Assembly (NCBI GenBank): GCA_965221075.1
Contig: OZ244865.1
Span: forward strand, 434,001-498,000
Direction: 5' to 3'
DNA length: 64,000 nucleotides
Source of the DNA: UBA2970 sp965221075
GTDB lineage: Bacteria > Verrucomicrobiota > Verrucomicrobiia > Limisphaerales > AAA164-E04
Shown piece after piece: positions 18,003-27,139 of the stretch. Each line of letters opens with the position of its first letter. The stretch's first letter is position 1. The notes beneath the pieces are model-generated. The model did no database searches and was not told the DNA's origin. It saw only the letters and a list, made by a program, of their open reading frames with translations. Made by a program: the position numbers and the translations under genes.

Positions 18003-18771
18003 GCATCGCCCTCGGCACGGTGATCCCGTACCGGGCCACCAATCTTCCGTCCTTCTCCAGGACCCTCTTGCCCCGGCCGAGATAGTACTCGCCTGCGTCC
18101 AGCCGGTTGAGCCAGGGGTGCCCCTGCCGCTCCGCCAGCCAGAAGAACAGGCGCTTCACCTTGACGCTGCGCGTCTGCCGGAGGAGCGCGGCAAGCCGGC
18201 GCGGCGACAGATCGGCAAGACCTTCCATCAGCTGCTCGGCGTGCTCGAACGATATCCTGGACGGAACGTCCTTCAGAATCTCGAACAACCCCCGTTCGAG
18301 GTTCGAGGTCCGCATTGTCTGGAAACCGTCGCCCCAGGGAAGATCGACGGCGAAGGCCGGCATGGAGCGATTTGCGCGACCCGCCCCCGACAGCCATGTC
18401 GCGCCATGGCGGCGGAAGGTCTCAGCAAGGCCGAGCTTGCCGATCCACGAAGGCAGAGTTCCGGAGCCATGCAGGTGTATCGTGCGCTGGCCGGAAAGGG
18501 GCAGGTACTGGACCCTGCCGTGCAGCTCCAGCGCGGTCGTTCCTCCGACCGAGAGGTCGCAGCCCATTCGCTGGAGCGAGCCGACCGCCCCCTGCCAGAC
18601 AAGCCGGCTTCCCCGACGGACGTACACTCCGGGACGGAGCGGGAGGAGCTGCCCGCTCTTGACCAGGTTGTCGATGGCGTGCCGGGAGAGGCCATTCTCC
18701 ATGAGCCACGATCGGGTGGCCAGAAGGCCGTTGGGGACCAGATCGAGCAGCTTCAACGCGGAGAACGTCAT
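17995..18771 (-). CDS. AbiEi family antitoxin
   Basis: A 258-residue type IV toxin-antitoxin antitoxin. The N-terminal winged-helix domain has GLLATRSWLMENGLSRHAID and GQLLPLRPGVYVRRG; the middle has SLQRMGCDLSVGGTTALEL; the C-terminal antitoxin domain has the hallmark SVKVKRLFFWLAERQGHPWL and a KRVLEKDGRL ... YGITVP ending. In AbiE systems AbiEi represses its promoter and neutralises the AbiEii nucleotidyltransferase; the pair gives phage resistance. The frame is intact while the toxin after it has decayed. The ATG at 18771 is preferred over the longer frame because it starts the conserved region. Confidence 0.86.
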   Translation of the reverse strand: MTFSALKLLDLVPNGLLATRSWLMENGLSRHAIDNLVKSGQLLPLRPGVYVRRGSRLVWQGAVGSLQRMGCDLSVGGTTALELHGRVQYLPLSGQRTIHLHGSGTLPSWIGKLGLAETFRRHGATWLSGAGRANRSMPAFAVDLPWGDGFQTMRTSNLERGLFEILKDVPSRISFEHAEQLMEGLADLSPRRLAALLRQTRSVKVKRLFFWLAERQGHPWLNRLDAGEYYLGRGKRVLEKDGRLVARYGITVPRAMHG

Positions 18772-19603
18772 CGAAGGGCGTTGTCCGTCTTCATGCGGAT
18801 CCAGAAGCGATCGCCGCTGCAAGCCGCAGACTGGAACACCGGCAATAGGATTCCGGTGGTTTGGACAGTCCCGGTTAGGCGGCGAATATCGCCGTGGAAA
18901 CGGCGGCAGTCAAACCCTGGCCGCTCGCCTGCTGCCCAGCAGCCACCGGCCGGGACTGGCCTTCGCAAGCCAGAGCTGGAGCCCAGCGCAACTCCGCAGG
19001 AGCCGGAGCCGCCGGACGCCCATGCGCCCCGAGGGCTTCCGCTGGCGATGCACCAGCCTTGGTTCGATCAAGGGGCAAGCCTGCCGTCGGCGGACCGGCC
19101 CGAAACCGTCGCCGCCATCCTCGCCGAGAGAGCTGTCGACGGCCTTTTCCCATGGCGCCTGCATCCCCGGCTTGGAACGACAGAACGGGGTTCGTCGCTC
19201 CTTCCTCCTCGTGCATGGCCATCCAGCCGCCCGACGCCCGGGTCCTGCCGGAGCCAGGAACCGGAACGGCATATTCGGGAAGCCGCGCCGGCTTCCTCCG
19301 GCGCCGCCCGCGCCAACGGGATCCGCCGCCGTTCCGTTCCAAGCCGGCCGGTTACTCGGGCAGCGGCGGCCGATCGGCTCCTTCATGTCCGATGGAGGTT
19401 CCCGCGACCGCAAGACGGCCCGGATCGATGGCGATTAAGCGACGTCCTCCTCGCCGTTCATGCCGGGATCAGATCGCGTGCCTGGGCATCGGACTTCCAT
19501 TCCTGGCCTATGCTCCAGGAGGATCCGGCGCACGCCAGAGGCCAAGGGCCGTTCCTTTGTTGGAGATTGCCTTGCGTCGGCCGCCCGGGGCATTCTCCCC
19601 GGA
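18772..19603. other. Gene-poor region with a possible Toprim relic
   Basis: No intact gene is seen. Near 19108-19170 one plus-strand frame reads ETVAAILAERAVDGLFPWRL then HPRL, resembling the Toprim segment of the DUF3991 protein at 47724-48599 (PVAAIIVESAIDALSAWLL then HPRL). At the DNA level the two share GCATCCCCGG and neighbouring bases. The match lasts only about 25 residues and is surrounded by broken frames, so it is a weak relic at best. The rest holds nothing recognisable. Confidence 0.35.
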
Positions 19604-19680
19604 CGATGTCGGTTCCCTTGCTGCTTGCCAAGCTGGCGCTCGCGGTCCTGGCCGGAGTCCTGATGGTGGCCCTGCTGTGA
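19604..19680 (+). CDS. Possible 24-residue hydrophobic peptide
   Basis: An ATG at 19604 opens a 24-codon frame (MSVPLLLAKLALAVLAGVLM and four more residues) that would form a single membrane helix. Its TGA overlaps the GTG start of the next gene (GTGA), as in a leader or small subunit. No ribosome binding site is visible. It is the C-terminal end of a long GC-driven open frame, so it may be chance. Confidence 0.3.
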
Positions 19681-20087
19681 GGGCATCCTTCCGCTACGGC
19701 CTGGATCCCGTCTGCCTCTGCGCATGCGTCCTCTACCTGGCCAACTCCTTCCTGATCCCCGCCCATGGCGGCTACCGCGCCAGCTACCTCAACGACCTGC
19801 TGATGATGCCCTGCGCCCTGCCCTGGGTGCTGTGGCTGCACCGCCGTCTGGGCTGGCGCGCAGAGGACCGGCCCCCCACGGTGGCCGAGACGGGCGGCCA
19901 TCTTCTGGTCTGGGCCCTGATCGCCGAGGTGGCGGGCCCCCGGCTCTTCGCCCACGCGGTGGGCGACCCCCTGGACGTCCTGGCCTACTCTGTCGGCGCG
20001 ATCCTGGCCCTGTTCCTGTGGCATGCTCCCCTCGGGGGGCTTTGGCCCGCGTCCTGCTGCCTTTTCCGGAGGCTCGGCCATGAATGA
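19677..20087 (+). CDS. Small multi-pass membrane protein of unknown function
   Basis: A 136-residue membrane protein starting at GTG 19677 (overlapping a preceding stop) with four hydrophobic segments: VCLCACVLYLANSFLIP, LNDLLMMPCALPWVLWL, LLVWALIAEVAGPRLF and VLAYSVGAILALFLW. Between them are conserved-looking YLNDLL and GDPLDVLAY motifs that recall small VanZ-like proteins; I do not recognise a named family. The stop overlaps the next start by eight bases. It heads a gene run with the DCC protein and a terpene-cyclase-like protein and may work with them at the membrane. Confidence 0.65.
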   Translation: MRASFRYGLDPVCLCACVLYLANSFLIPAHGGYRASYLNDLLMMPCALPWVLWLHRRLGWRAEDRPPTVAETGGHLLVWALIAEVAGPRLFAHAVGDPLDVLAYSVGAILALFLWHAPLGGLWPASCCLFRRLGHE

Positions 20088-20490
20088 CGGGCGGCGCCAC
20101 TGGGTGCTCTACGACGCCGACTGCCCGCTCTGCGTCTTCCAGATGCGCCTGCTCACCTGGCTGGACTGGAGGGGAGCCATCGCCTTCCTGCCGGTGAGCG
20201 ATCCCCGGGTCCGCGAGCTGTGTTCCGGAATCTCCCGCGAGGATCTCCTGGAGGCGATCCACTGCCTGGCCCGCGACGGGAGCGTCCACCGGGGGGCCCG
20301 CTGCATCCGCTTCGTCGGCATGAGGATGCCCCTGCTGGCGCCCGTCGCCCTCCTTCTCTGGGTGCCGGGGGTGATCTGGATCGCAGAATGGATCTACCGC
20401 TGGGTGAGCCGGAACCGCCACCTGCTCGGCCGCCTGTTCGGCTGCCGAGGGGCCTGCGCGGTGATGCCAGAGCGGCGCAGGGACGGATAG
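20080..20490 (+). CDS. DCC-family (DUF393) thiol-disulfide oxidoreductase-like protein
   Basis: A 136-residue protein of the DUF393 family, named for the N-terminal DxxCxxC motif, here YDADCPLCVFQM at residues 11-22. It has a thioredoxin-like core and a C-terminal hydrophobic segment (about 88-105, LLAPVALLLWVPGVIW). DCC proteins often sit beside membrane lipid or isoprenoid genes. The start overlaps the upstream gene by eight bases, and the cyclase-like gene begins 14 bases after its stop. The biochemical role is not established for the family. Confidence 0.82.
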   Translation: MNDGRRHWVLYDADCPLCVFQMRLLTWLDWRGAIAFLPVSDPRVRELCSGISREDLLEAIHCLARDGSVHRGARCIRFVGMRMPLLAPVALLLWVPGVIWIAEWIYRWVSRNRHLLGRLFGCRGACAVMPERRRDG

Positions 20491-20503
20491 ACGGACGGGA
20501 GGA

Positions 20504-22297
20504 GTGGAGAGGGAGCGGCTGGCTGCCGCCCTGGAGCAGGTGCGGGACCATCTGCTCCGGGAGCGGAATCCGCAAGGGTACTGGGAGGGCCGCCTGAGCT
20601 CCTCCCCCCTGTCCACGGCGGTGGCCATCACGGCCCTGGGAGTGGTGGACCGGGCCCGCCATCCCCAGGCGCCCCTCCACCAGGAGCTCGTCGGGAGGGG
20701 AGCGGACTGGATCCTCTCGGCCGCCAATCCCGATGGCGGCTGGGGAGACACACGACGAAGCCCCAGCAACCTGAGCACCACCCTCCTCTGCTGGTCGGCT
20801 CTGGGACTGGCCGGCCGCTCCGAAAGGGAGGAGGAGGCCCGGGCCTGGATCGCCGGCCGGACGGAGGAGGCTTCGCCGGAGCGCATCGCCGAAGCCCTGT
20901 CCCGGAGATACGGCCGGGACCGCACCTTCGCCGTCCCGATCCTCGCCATGGCGGCGCTGGCCGGGCGGCTGGGGCCCGGCCGGCAGGCCTGGCGGCATGT
21001 ACGGGCCCTGCCTTTCGAGCTGGCGGCCCTGCCCCCCCGCTGGTACGCCCGGCTGCGGCTTCCGGTGGTCAGCTACGCCCTTCCGGCCCTCATCGCCATG
21101 GGGCTGGTCCGGCACGCCTTCCTGCCGCCCCGCAATCCCCTGCTGCGCTTCCTTCGCGACGGCCTGCGGTCCCGGTGCCTTGAGGCGCTGGAGCGGATCC
21201 AGCCCGCCAACGGAGGATTCCTGGAGGCGACCCCCCTGACCGGGTTCGTGGCCATGAGCCTGGCCGCCTGCGGCCTGCACCGGCACCCGGTGACCTGTCG
21301 GGCGGTGGAGTTCCTGGCCGCCTCGGTGCGCGAGGACGGCAGCTGGCCCATCGACACCAACCTGTCCACCTGGGTGACCACCATCTGCCTGGACTCCCTG
21401 GCCGATCCTCGGAACGGCTTCCTGGGGCCGGAAGAGCGACAGGAAATGGCAGCCCGCCTCTGCCGGATCCAGCAGCGCCGGATCCATCCCTACACCCAGG
21501 CCCGGCCGGGAGGATGGGCCTGGACCGATCTTCCCGGTGGGGTGCCCGACGCCGACGACACCGCCGGGGCCCTGATCGCCCTGCACCGCCTGGGTGTCCG
21601 CAGCCATGCGGCGCTTCGCTCGGCCCGCCAGGGATGCCTCTGGCTCTGCGGTCTCCAGAACCGCGACGGCGGCGTCCCCACCTTCTGCCGGGGCTGGGGG
21701 CGCCTGCCCTTCGACCGGAGCAGCGAGGACATCACCGCCCACGCCCTCCGGGCCTGGACCCTCTGGCTCCCCGATCTGGAGGGGAGCGGGCTCCGGAGGG
21801 CGGCCGCCGCCCGGCGACGGGCCCTGCGCTTCCTCCTGGAGCGGCAGCGGGGGGACGGGAGCTGGCGGCCGCTCTGGTTCGGCAGCCAGCGGCTCGAGGA
21901 CGAGGAGAACCCGGTGTACGGGACCTCGAGGGTGCTGCTCGCCCTGGCCGGGACTCCGGATCCGGGTCCGGCGGCCCGGGCGCGGCGGATGGGGCGGCGG
22001 TTCCTGGAGCTGCACCAGAACGAGGACGGAGGCTGGGGCGGGGCCTACGGGGCCCCCTCCACGGTGGAGGAGACCTCCCTGGCGGTGCGGGCCCTGTTCG
22101 AGGACGCCGGGAGCGGCCCGGGGGCGCGGGCGGCCCGCGCCCGGGGCCTGGACTGGCTGGTGGACCGGGTGGAGTCGGGCCGGTTCCTGGAGGCCGCCCC
22201 CATCGGGCTGTACTTCGCCCGGCTGTGGTACCACGAGCGGCTCTATCCTCCCGCGTTCCTGGCAGGGGCCCTCCGGCGGGCCCTGCGGGACCATTGA
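20504..22297 (+). CDS. Class II terpene (squalene-hopene) cyclase-like protein
   Basis: A 597-residue protein made of prenyltransferase/squalene-oxidase alpha-alpha repeats. QW-like repeats appear at GYWEGRLSSSPLST, GGWGDTRRSPSNLST, GSWPIDTNLSTW and GGWGGAYGAPSTVEET. The catalytic DxDD motif of class II cyclases is present as PDADDTAG (Asp349, Asp351, Asp352). Length and layout fit squalene-hopene cyclase (about 630) but overall similarity looks low, so a different polyprenoid or a non-hopanoid product is likely. GTG at 20504 is the assumed start. No squalene synthase genes are in view; TolC, HlyD and MacB-type genes follow within eight bases or less overlap. Confidence 0.8.
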   Translation: MERERLAAALEQVRDHLLRERNPQGYWEGRLSSSPLSTAVAITALGVVDRARHPQAPLHQELVGRGADWILSAANPDGGWGDTRRSPSNLSTTLLCWSALGLAGRSEREEEARAWIAGRTEEASPERIAEALSRRYGRDRTFAVPILAMAALAGRLGPGRQAWRHVRALPFELAALPPRWYARLRLPVVSYALPALIAMGLVRHAFLPPRNPLLRFLRDGLRSRCLEALERIQPANGGFLEATPLTGFVAMSLAACGLHRHPVTCRAVEFLAASVREDGSWPIDTNLSTWVTTICLDSLADPRNGFLGPEERQEMAARLCRIQQRRIHPYTQARPGGWAWTDLPGGVPDADDTAGALIALHRLGVRSHAALRSARQGCLWLCGLQNRDGGVPTFCRGWGRLPFDRSSEDITAHALRAWTLWLPDLEGSGLRRAAAARRRALRFLLERQRGDGSWRPLWFGSQRLEDEENPVYGTSRVLLALAGTPDPGPAARARRMGRRFLELHQNEDGGWGGAYGAPSTVEETSLAVRALFEDAGSGPGARAARARGLDWLVDRVESGRFLEAAPIGLYFARLWYHERLYPPAFLAGALRRALRDH

Positions 22298-22304
22298 ACG
22301 CCCG

Positions 22305-23984
22305 ATGCAGGCAGCTGTCCAACATGGTACCACCGTGCGCTCCGCTTTCCCCATCGCGCTGGCCCTGGCGATCCTGCTGGCGGGCTGCTCTCCAGAGCGC
22401 TACCGCCAGGCCGCCGACCGGAACGTGGCCCGGATCCTGGAGGAGAAGGCCGCGGCGGTGCCCGGCTTCGAGCCGGCCCTCTCCTCGATAGCGTCGCTTC
22501 CCAAGGAGTCCCTGGAGCGCCTGCCCCGGGTGGAGAGCGCCGACGGCTTCCTTGGCGAGGCGGGGCAGGCCGAGGTGGGCCACCGCCGCATCGATCTCGA
22601 CGAGGCGCTGCGCCTGGCGGTCCGCCACAACCGCAGCTACCAGTCCCGCAAGGAGATGGTCTACCTGGACGCCCTGGACCTCAGCCTGGTCCGCTACCGC
22701 TACGGCCCGATCTTCTCCGGCGACGGATCCCTGGACTACAGCTCGGTGCGCAGCGGAGTGGACGAGGTGATCGGGAGGGACCGCAGCGGCACCCTCTCGG
22801 GAGCGGCCGGCCTCTCCTTCGGCCGGCTGCTGCGCACCGGCGGCCGCCTGGCCGCCAGCTTCAGCACCGACTTCCTGCGCTACATCGTGGGGCAGGGGCC
22901 CACCCGCCGCCGGTCCGCCCTGGCGGCCACCCTCACCCAGCCCATTCTCCGGGGCCAGGGCTACAGGGTGACCATGGAGGCCCTCACCCAGGCCGAGCGG
23001 GGAGTGCTCTACTCGCTGCGGGACTTCGTCCGCTACCGGCAGGATTTCAGCGTGCAGGTGGCCTCGGCCTACTACCGGGTCCTGCTCGCCCGCGAGTTCG
23101 CCCGCAACGCCCACCTGGGCCTGGAGAACTTCCGGCGCAACGCCGAGGAGGAGCGGGAGCTGGCGGCCGAGGGGCGCAGGAGCCTCTCCCAGCTGGGCCA
23201 GCTGGAGCAGGCCGAGCTCTCGGCCGAGAGCTCCTGGATCAGCGCGGTGCGCAACTACAGCGGATCGCTGGACGACTTCAAGGTGCGGCAGCTGGGCCTC
23301 TCCGCCGCCACCCCCATCGTGTTCGATCCCGCCGATCTGGAGCGGCTGGAGATCCTCCATCCCGAGCTGAGCCTGGAGGAGGCGATCGAGATCTCCCTCG
23401 GCTCGCGGCTCGACCTCCAGACCGTGCGCGACCAGGTGGATGACGCCGCCCGCCGGGCCGGGATCAGCGCCGGCGCGCTCCGGCCCCGCATGGATCTGGT
23501 CCTCTCGGGCTCGCTGCCCTCCGGCGAGGAGGATCCCTTGCGGCTCGGAGACGGACCCTCGAGGTGGAGCCTGGGGCTGGACATGGACCAGCCCCTGGAC
23601 CGCAGGAGCGAGCGAAACGCCTACCGGTCCGCCCTGATCGACCACGATCGCTCGCTGCGGCAGGCCCAGCTGCAGCAGGACGAGATCCGGCTGGAGGTGA
23701 CCGAGAATCTCCGTAGCCTGGATCAGGCCAAGAGGCAGTTCGAGATCAGCGAGGTGGGGGTGGCCCTGGGCAACCGCCGCATCGAGGAGGAGGAGCTGCG
23801 CTCGGAGCTGGCCATGGGGACGGCCAGGGATCTGGTCGAGGCCCAGACCGATCTGATCGACGCCCTCAACCAGCGGACCTCGGCCCTGGTGGACCACACC
23901 ATCGCCCGGCTGCAGTTCTGGAATTCGCTGGGGATCCTCGAGATCGCCGAGCAAGGGCAGTGGAAGGAACCCGATGAAGGATAG
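22305..23984 (+). CDS. TolC-like outer-membrane efflux lipoprotein
   Basis: A 559-residue outer-membrane channel protein. A lipobox (AILLAGC, Cys28) marks a lipoprotein. Two long coiled-coil repeats typical of the TolC fold follow, with IDLDEALRLAVRHN near residue 100 and LSLEEAIEISLGSRLDLQ near 360 starting the two halves. It would form the exit duct for the HlyD/MacA adaptor and permease encoded downstream. A GTG at 22335 would give a shorter signal peptide and is an alternative start. The final codons overlap the adaptor start by 11 bases. Confidence 0.84.
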   Translation: MQAAVQHGTTVRSAFPIALALAILLAGCSPERYRQAADRNVARILEEKAAAVPGFEPALSSIASLPKESLERLPRVESADGFLGEAGQAEVGHRRIDLDEALRLAVRHNRSYQSRKEMVYLDALDLSLVRYRYGPIFSGDGSLDYSSVRSGVDEVIGRDRSGTLSGAAGLSFGRLLRTGGRLAASFSTDFLRYIVGQGPTRRRSALAATLTQPILRGQGYRVTMEALTQAERGVLYSLRDFVRYRQDFSVQVASAYYRVLLAREFARNAHLGLENFRRNAEEERELAAEGRRSLSQLGQLEQAELSAESSWISAVRNYSGSLDDFKVRQLGLSAATPIVFDPADLERLEILHPELSLEEAIEISLGSRLDLQTVRDQVDDAARRAGISAGALRPRMDLVLSGSLPSGEEDPLRLGDGPSRWSLGLDMDQPLDRRSERNAYRSALIDHDRSLRQAQLQQDEIRLEVTENLRSLDQAKRQFEISEVGVALGNRRIEEEELRSELAMGTARDLVEAQTDLIDALNQRTSALVDHTIARLQFWNSLGILEIAEQGQWKEPDEG

Positions 23985-25824
23985 ATTCGCGAAGTCTTGG
24001 CGCCGGCATCCGCGTGCCGTGCTGGGAGGAGGGGCGGCGCTGGCCGCGGCCGTGGTCCTGGCGGCCCTGTGGGGAGAGGGGGAGGGGGAAGCCTCCGGGC
24101 TGACCTTCGAGGTGCGCCGGGGCGTCCTGCCCGTCACCGTGGTGGAGGGAGGAAACGTCGAGGCCCTCGAGTCGCAGCGCATCCGCTCCGAGATCGAGGG
24201 CTACCAGGGCACCAAGATCCTCAGCATCGTGGAGGAGGGATACCTGGTGACCGAGGAGGATGTGGCCGAGGGGAAGCTCCTGGTCGAGCTGGACTCCTCC
24301 GAGATCCGCAACCGGATCGTCAACCAGGAGATCTCCTTCCAGTCCACCCTCGCCTCCTACACCGAGGCCCAGAACGAGCGGGACATCCAGCTCAACCAGA
24401 ACCTGAGCGACGTCAAGGCCGCCGAGCTGCAGATGAAGTTCGCTCGGATGGATGTCGAGAAGTTCCTCGGCACCGAGGTGACCCGGGAGATCTTCGACCG
24501 GATGGGCCTGAAGGAGCCGGACCGGATCGACGTGACCACCCTTCCGGATCTGGAGGATCTGGCGCCTCCCTCCATGGAGCCGGTCCCGGAGGAAGTCCCT
24601 TCCCTGGAGCCGGCCTATCCCGATGGCCCGCTCACCCTCTCCGGAATGGCCGAGGCGGGCGGGGGGATGCTCCAGCCGGTCCAGCCGGCCGCTGCGAGGC
24701 CGCTGCCTGCGGCGACCACCGAGCTGCTGCGGCCGTCGACGGTGGAGATAGACTTCTCCCAGTACGCCGACCAGGACCGGCTCGGGGACGGCCAGGCGCA
24801 GCAGCAGATCCGGGAGAACGAGGACAACTGGCTGGTGGCCCAGACCGATCTGGGACTGGCCAAGACCCAGCTGGAGGGCACCCGCCGGCTCTACGAGAAG
24901 GGCTTCATGACCCAGAACGATCTGACCAACGACGTGGTGCGGGTGGAGAAGGCGACGGTGCAGGTCAAGGCGACCGACACCGCCCGGCGCCTGTTCAAGG
25001 TCTACGAGTTTCCCAAGACCGCCGAGGAGCTGGTCTCCAAGTACGAGGAGGCTCTGCTGGCCCTGGACAAGACCCAGAAGGAGGCCATCTCCAAGCTGGC
25101 CCAGGCCGAGGCCAAGTTCCAGTCGGCGCACGGCAAGTACAACATCGAGAGGATCGAGCTGGAGGAGCTGAAGGACCAGCTCGCCAAGACCCGGATCCAC
25201 GCCACCAAGACCGGACTGGTGACCTACGGAGGCGGCGAGGATCACTACTGGAGGGAGGAGCAGATCCGGGAGGGGGCCACGGTGCGCGAGCGGCAGACCA
25301 TCATCACCATCCCCGACCTGTCCCGGATGGGGGTCGAGGTGAAGGTGCACGAGTCCTACATCAAGAAGGTGAAGGAGGAGATGACCGCGACGATCCGGGC
25401 GGAGTCCTTTCCCGACCGCCCCATCCAGGGCCGGGTGACCAAGGTGGCGCTTCTTCCCGACTCCTCCAACCGCTGGATGAACCCCGATCTGAAGGTCTAC
25501 AAGACCACCATCGAGATCGATGGGACGCACCTGTGGCTCAAGCCGGGCATGACCGCCAAGGTGGAGATACTGGTCGACCGTCTGGAGGACGTGCTCTACG
25601 TCCCGATCCAGGCGGTCTTTCCCGAGGACGACGAGCAGGTCTGCTACGTCCACAGCGGGGGCCTCGAGCGCCGGGTGGTGCAGACCGGCGAGTACAACGA
25701 CGAGTACATCCAGATCCTGGACGGCCTGGCGGAGGGGGAGCGGGTGTCCCTGAAGGAGCCCTCGGGAGCTGAGAGGGAGGGCGAGGACGCCAGCCCCGCC
25801 TCCGAACTGATGGCCGGCGGATAG
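23974..25824 (+). CDS. HlyD/MacA-type periplasmic adaptor protein
   Basis: A 616-residue membrane fusion protein: one N-terminal membrane anchor (about 14-33), a barrel/lipoyl half (GVLPVTVVEGGNVEAL), a very long coiled-coil hairpin interrupted by a Pro/Leu-rich insert (about 190-260), the second lipoyl half (RIHATKTGLVTYGG) and a C-terminal beta-barrel (VPIQAVF). The insert is unusual for MacA relatives and lengthens the protein by roughly 100-200 residues. It should join the TolC-like channel to the permease encoded ten bases downstream. Overlap with the TolC gene indicates coupled translation. Confidence 0.84.
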   Translation: MKDRFAKSWRRHPRAVLGGGAALAAAVVLAALWGEGEGEASGLTFEVRRGVLPVTVVEGGNVEALESQRIRSEIEGYQGTKILSIVEEGYLVTEEDVAEGKLLVELDSSEIRNRIVNQEISFQSTLASYTEAQNERDIQLNQNLSDVKAAELQMKFARMDVEKFLGTEVTREIFDRMGLKEPDRIDVTTLPDLEDLAPPSMEPVPEEVPSLEPAYPDGPLTLSGMAEAGGGMLQPVQPAAARPLPAATTELLRPSTVEIDFSQYADQDRLGDGQAQQQIRENEDNWLVAQTDLGLAKTQLEGTRRLYEKGFMTQNDLTNDVVRVEKATVQVKATDTARRLFKVYEFPKTAEELVSKYEEALLALDKTQKEAISKLAQAEAKFQSAHGKYNIERIELEELKDQLAKTRIHATKTGLVTYGGGEDHYWREEQIREGATVRERQTIITIPDLSRMGVEVKVHESYIKKVKEEMTATIRAESFPDRPIQGRVTKVALLPDSSNRWMNPDLKVYKTTIEIDGTHLWLKPGMTAKVEILVDRLEDVLYVPIQAVFPEDDEQVCYVHSGGLERRVVQTGEYNDEYIQILDGLAEGERVSLKEPSGAEREGEDASPASELMAGG

Positions 25825-25834
25825 GAGCGTCCCG

Positions 25835-27139
25835 ATGCACCCCCGGTCCGTGAAGCGCCTCGCCCGGTGGGTCAAGCTGGGAATGAAGAGCCTGTGGCTC
25901 CACCGGCTCCGCTCCTTCCTGACCGCCCTGGGGATCGTCTTCGGGGTATGCTCGGTGATCGCCATGCTGGCCATCGGGGAAGGGGCCTCCTACGAGGCCC
26001 AGGAGCAGATCAAGAGCCTGGGCAGCGAGAACATCATCCTCGTCAGCGTCAAGCCCCCCGAGGAGCAGAAGATCTCGCAGAGCTCGGAGACCAGCCGCAT
26101 GCTGGAGTACGGTCTGAAGGAGACCGACGCCAGCCGCATCCGGCTGACCATTCCCGGTGTCGAGGCGGTGATACCGGCCCGCAAGATCCCCGAATACGTG
26201 TGGAACATCAGCTACCGGGTCGATGCCGAGGTGGTGGGCACCGTCCCCGAGTACCAGCGGATCCGCAACCTGAGCCTGAAGGAGGGGCGCTTCTTCGACC
26301 ACCGCGACTACCGCGACAAGAAGAACTTCTGCGTGCTGGGCTCCACCCTGGCCGGGCGTCTCTTCCCTCTGGAGGATCCGATGGGCAAGGACGTGCGGGT
26401 GGGGAGCTCCTACTTCCGGGTGATCGGGATTCTGGAGGACGCCTCGGGCGACCCGGTCAGCTCGGGCCTCTCGGTGGCCTCGGGAGTGAGCGGCGACGCC
26501 CACAAGCGCCTCTACATCCCGCTGTCCACCTCGCGGATGCACTACGGGGAGGTGCTGGTCCGGCGCCGCAGCGGCAGCACCGAGACCGAGCGGGTGGAGC
26601 TCCACGAGCTGACCGTGCGCCTGGAGGACGGGGACGCGGTCCTGCCCGCCTCCGAGGCCATCCAGTCCCTGATGAAGCGGACCCACAAGAAGAGCGACTA
26701 CTCCATGGTGGTCCCCCTGGAGCTTCTCAACCAGGCCGAGCGCACCAAGCGCATCTTCAATGTGGTGCTGGGATCCATCGCGGCCATCTCCCTGCTGGTG
26801 GGAGGGATAGGGATCATGAACATCATGATGGCCAGCGTCACCGAGCGCACCCGCGAGATCGGGGTGCGGCGGGCCCTGGGAGCCCGCCGCTCGGACGTGG
26901 TCTCCCAGTTCCTGGTCGAGTCGGTGATCCTCTCGGGCATGGGCGGCCTGCTCGGGGTGTTCCTGGGGATCGGGATCCCCTACCTGGTCTCGCACTTCAC
27001 CTCGATGGTCACCATCGTCACTCCCTGGTCGCCCCTCCTGGCCTTCTCCATATCCGCCCTGGTGGGCATCCTCTTCGGCATCTACCCCGCCACCCGCGCC
27101 GCCCGCATGGACCCGGTCGAGGCGCTCCGCCACGACTAG
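25835..27139 (+). CDS. MacB/FtsX-type ABC transporter permease
   Basis: A 434-residue permease. The first membrane segment (about 30-50, FLTALGIVFGVCSVIAML) is followed by a large periplasmic MacB core domain (50-300) and three C-terminal membrane segments holding RTREIGVRRALGARR, the coupling helix motif of FtsX-like permeases. Unlike MacB it carries no ATPase domain, so it needs a separate LolD/MacB-type ATP-binding protein. None is encoded downstream, where mobile-element debris begins. With the TolC and HlyD genes it would form a tripartite exporter. Confidence 0.86.
   Translation: MHPRSVKRLARWVKLGMKSLWLHRLRSFLTALGIVFGVCSVIAMLAIGEGASYEAQEQIKSLGSENIILVSVKPPEEQKISQSSETSRMLEYGLKETDASRIRLTIPGVEAVIPARKIPEYVWNISYRVDAEVVGTVPEYQRIRNLSLKEGRFFDHRDYRDKKNFCVLGSTLAGRLFPLEDPMGKDVRVGSSYFRVIGILEDASGDPVSSGLSVASGVSGDAHKRLYIPLSTSRMHYGEVLVRRRSGSTETERVELHELTVRLEDGDAVLPASEAIQSLMKRTHKKSDYSMVVPLELLNQAERTKRIFNVVLGSIAAISLLVGGIGIMNIMMASVTERTREIGVRRALGARRSDVVSQFLVESVILSGMGGLLGVFLGIGIPYLVSHFTSMVTIVTPWSPLLAFSISALVGILFGIYPATRAARMDPVEALRHD

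Noticed and set aside
20504..22297. Calling the cyclase gene a squalene-hopene cyclase (shc)
   Set aside because: The DxDD motif and QW-like repeats support the fold, but overall similarity looks too low and no squalene biosynthesis genes are nearby, so the product is left open.
23866..25974. 702-codon open frame on the minus strand opposite the TolC and HlyD genes
   Set aside because: It is a shadow of high-GC codon usage. It has no family motif, is rich in Leu/Gly/Asp/His in the pattern of an antisense reading, and the plus strand carries clear HlyD features.
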